From the NCBI GenBank assembly GCA_002422455.1, contig DIVK01000075.1:8966-25952 (forward strand): a DNA stretch of 16,987 nt. The letters are read 5' to 3'. The translations under genes were made by a program, and so were the position numbers. The notes beneath the pieces are model-generated. The model was not told the DNA's origin, ran no database searches, and saw only the letters and a program-made list of their open reading frames with translations. Source of the stretch: Rhodoferax sp. UBA6134 (lineage in GTDB: Bacteria; Pseudomonadota; Gammaproteobacteria; Burkholderiales; Burkholderiaceae_C). This document shows positions 13,947 to 16,987 of this stretch, piece by piece. How positions within the stretch are numbered: position 1 is the stretch's first letter; each line of letters begins with the position of its first letter.

Positions 13947-14375
13947 ATGCCAAGCCACACACTGAAAACGACTTTCTTGATCGCCATGGGGGGGTTTTCG
14001 GTGGGAATGCCGGCTCAAAACATTCATAAATGTGGTGACACCTACAGTCAGATGCCCTGCCCTGGCGGCGACGTCATCAATACCGCCGACCCGCGGACCC
14101 CTGCTCAAAAAATTCAATCCGATCTGACGACGAGTCGCAATGCCAAAGCCGCCGATGCGCTGGAAAAGACACGACTGAAACAGGAAAAAATGGATGCTGC
14201 CGCCAGCGCACCGCCAATACCCTCGACGAGCAGCGGTATTGAACGTACCCCCAGCATGCTCCAGAAGGAAAAACAGAAAAAGAAAACGCCAGGGTATTTT
14301 ACGGCGCAGACTCCGGGCAAGAAAACACCGCCCCAAAAAAATCGGGATGGAAACAAAGCCGCCGGCAAGTCCTGA
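13947..14375 (+). CDS. Small secreted DUF4124-like protein
   Basis: The 142-residue protein has no known function. An N-terminal signal-like segment (KTTFLIAMGGFSVGMPA, residues 7-23) precedes a short motif with two cysteines (IHKCGDTYSQMPCPGGDV, about 25-42). This resembles the KC...YSD.PCPG core of DUF4124 proteins common in Burkholderiales. The rest is low-complexity and charged: a helical Ala/Lys/Glu/Gln stretch, then Pro/Ser/Thr linkers and a Lys-rich tail (KEKQKKKTPG and GKKTPPQKNRDG). AGGA lies about eight bases before ATG 13947. It starts 41 bases after pth on the same strand and converges on the ferredoxin gene, with 24 bases between stops and no visible terminator. The domain name is from memory of the motif; function cannot be given. 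Confidence 0.75.
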   Translation: MPSHTLKTTFLIAMGGFSVGMPAQNIHKCGDTYSQMPCPGGDVINTADPRTPAQKIQSDLTTSRNAKAADALEKTRLKQEKMDAAASAPPIPSTSSGIERTPSMLQKEKQKKKTPGYFTAQTPGKKTPPQKNRDGNKAAGKS

Positions 14376-14399
14376 GAAAACCCATCGTTCCAGGCAGAA

Positions 14400-14669
14400 T
14401 CAATCGTCAGCGACAAGCTTCACCGTCAACTGCAAACGCCGGTACTTTTGCCACAGTGTTTCCCGATCTTCCTGCCACTGGGGGTTGACAGGTATACAGG
14501 CCACCGGGCAGACCTGGACACACTGGGGCTCATCAAAATGACCCATGCATTCCGTGCATTTGCGGGGGTCAATCTCATAGATTTCCGCACCCAGGTAAAT
14601 AGCCTCGTTCGGACACTCTGGCTCGCACACGTCGCAGTTGATGCACTCGTCGGTAATGATCAGTGCCAT
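14400..14669 (-). CDS. YfhL-type 2[4Fe-4S] ferredoxin
   Basis: This is an 89-residue Allochromatium-type dicluster ferredoxin, a low-potential electron carrier. The cysteine pattern is complete: C9-X2-C12-X2-C15-X3-C19-P in the first motif, and C38-X2-C41-X8-C50-X3-C54-P in the second. The eight-residue insertion (MGHFDEPQ) and an extra C58 (CPVACIP) mark this subfamily. A helical C-terminal extension (DRETLWQKYRRLQLTVKL) is also typical. ATG 14669 gives the conserved MALIITDECINCDVC start. It lies 88 bases downstream of thiC on the same strand with no terminator between, so co-transcription under the TPP riboswitch is plausible; an electron-transfer role for ThiC is only a hypothesis. The symbol fdx or fdxA is used for relatives, but I leave it blank. 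Confidence 0.93.
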   Translation of the reverse strand: MALIITDECINCDVCEPECPNEAIYLGAEIYEIDPRKCTECMGHFDEPQCVQVCPVACIPVNPQWQEDRETLWQKYRRLQLTVKLVADD

Positions 14670-14757
14670 GGCTTGCCACTCGCCATAGGGTCAAAAACAG
14701 TCAGGATCAAAGACATGAATAACGCGGTCGTCAAGCATGGTGTTAAACCAAAAACCA

Positions 14758-16635
<1,878 letters not shown>

Positions 16636-16641
16636 CGCAAG

Positions 16642-16647
16642 TCTCCT
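16642..16647 (-). promoter_or_regulatory. thiC ribosome-binding site, possibly sequestered by the riboswitch leader
   Basis: AGGAGA (16647-16642 read on the minus strand) lies six bases before ATG 16635. An upstream leader segment GTCTCTG (16699-16693) is complementary to the CAGGAGAC that contains this site, apart from one bulged G, so translation could be shut off by pairing when TPP is bound. Confidence 0.55.
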
Positions 16648-16740
16648 GAAGATATGGCACGTCGCCCCAGAGCACAGTCAAGCAAACGAGCACAGAGACA
16701 GCGCTGAACCCGGCGAGGGGAAAATTGCAGTCTGGCTCTT

Positions 16741-16819
16741 CTTACGCCGGCATGAACCGGATCAAGTTCGCGGGTTTGGTGACCATCTCAGCGCATCCAC
16801 AGCGCACCCCGGGCATAAG
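16741..16819 (-). promoter_or_regulatory. TPP (thiamine pyrophosphate) riboswitch
   Basis: Read on the minus strand the leader contains the THI-box signatures in order: GGGGTGC, the invariant CTGAGA, ACCC, GAACTTGATCCGG in the helix 4/5 region, and GCCGGCGTAAG at the 3' end. Closing helix P1 is formed by CTTATGCC (16819-16812) and GGCGTAAG (16748-16741), eight pairs including one G-T. The aptamer senses TPP and lowers thiC expression when thiamine is sufficient. No T-tract terminator is seen between it and thiC, so control is likely at translation initiation (or via Rho). Confidence 0.93.
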
Positions 16820-16905
16820 GAAAGTTTAAGCGATTCGCGGCAATGCCGTGCGCCCGAAGCTGGTGAACCCAATATGCAAGTGGTTACTGAACCGGCCTCA
16901 GGGCA

Positions 16906-16936
16906 ATGCTGAACGAACGGGCAACTCGTTCAGCAT
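16906..16936. repeat. Perfect 11-bp inverted repeat
   Basis: ATGCTGAACGA (16906-16916) and its exact reverse complement TCGTTCAGCAT (16926-16936) flank a nine-base centre. No T-run follows on either strand, so it is not a standard intrinsic terminator. It could be an operator for thiC or the right-hand gene, or a structured 5' leader. Confidence 0.7.
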
Positions 16937-16948
16937 ATCCTTAGTCTT

Positions 16949-16972
16949 ACTATGTCATAAACTATGGCATGA
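16949..16972. promoter_or_regulatory. Operator-like palindrome and tandem 12-mer before a possible start codon
   Basis: ATGTCATA (16952-16959) and TATGGCAT (16963-16970) form an imperfect palindrome (7 of 8 pairs) with a three-base centre. The same bases can be read as two tandem 12-mers, ACTATGTCATAA and ACTATGGCATGA, identical at 10 of 12 positions. The element ends directly before an ATG at 16974, a placement typical of repressor or antitoxin autoregulation sites. Function is inferred from geometry only. Confidence 0.4.
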
Positions 16973-16973
16973 T

Positions 16974-16987
16974 ATGAGCATCATTGA
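16974..16987 (+). CDS. Possible start of a gene running off the right edge
   Basis: ATG at 16974 opens a plus-strand frame of four complete codons (M-S-I-I) plus two bases before the window ends. No clear ribosome-binding site is visible. The only support is the operator-like element directly upstream and the absence of any other gene in this stretch, so it is a weak call and the product cannot be guessed. Confidence 0.2.

Larger units (their letters stand above)
16820..16973. other. Intergenic region upstream of thiC and of a possible right-hand gene
   Basis: I find no complete gene here. It should hold the thiC promoter (minus strand), but no convincing -35/-10 pair is recognisable. It contains the 11-bp inverted repeat and the operator-like palindrome listed separately. 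Confidence 0.6.

Noticed and set aside
14691..14738. A 15-codon minus-strand frame (MLDDRVIHVFDPDCF) between thiC and the ferredoxin gene
   Set aside because: No ribosome-binding site and too short to separate from chance.

Overview
The window is a gene-dense, GC-rich chromosomal segment typical of a betaproteobacterium. Remembered protein families and gene order point to Burkholderiales, most likely Comamonadaceae (Rhodoferax/Polaromonas-like). This placement rests on recognising proteins such as Prs, NadK, HrcA and the MutM/dynamin/MutY set, not on a database search. I see no mobile element, CRISPR array or obvious foreign island. Almost every base belongs to a housekeeping gene.

Layout. 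(1) Positions 1-690: the 5' two thirds of hrcA on the minus strand. It is divergent from a plus-strand run of nadK, recN and rapZ (719-4162), where nadK and recN overlap by four bases. (2) Positions 4207-8085: a minus-strand unit transcribed as mutM, then a dynamin-like GTPase gene, then mutY. It converges on rapZ. MutM and MutY are the two glycosylases of the 8-oxoguanine (GO) repair system, with a large GTPase gene between them. (3) Positions 8116-13906: a plus-strand unit of a periplasmic TPR protein, lolB, ispE, tRNA-Gln(UUG), prs, rplY and pth. This is the order remembered from Pseudomonas and relatives. It combines outer-membrane lipoprotein sorting, isoprenoid and PRPP synthesis, and translation. 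A near-consensus promoter lies inside ispE, and a strong intrinsic terminator follows rplY. (4) Positions 13947-14375: a small secreted DUF4124-like protein. It converges on a minus-strand thiC to ferredoxin pair (14400-16635) controlled by a TPP riboswitch at 16741-16819. (5) The last ~170 bases hold no complete gene. They carry an 11-bp perfect inverted repeat and an operator-like palindrome just before a possible start codon at 16974.

No dramatic undescribed system is visible. The observations most worth a second look are the GTPase gene embedded in the GO-repair unit, the TPR protein at the position of Pseudomonas LbcA but without a lipobox, the promoter inside ispE, the mutM promoter lying across the start of the divergent TPR gene, the RapZ C-terminus without the basic tail known from E. 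coli, and the palindromes at the right edge.
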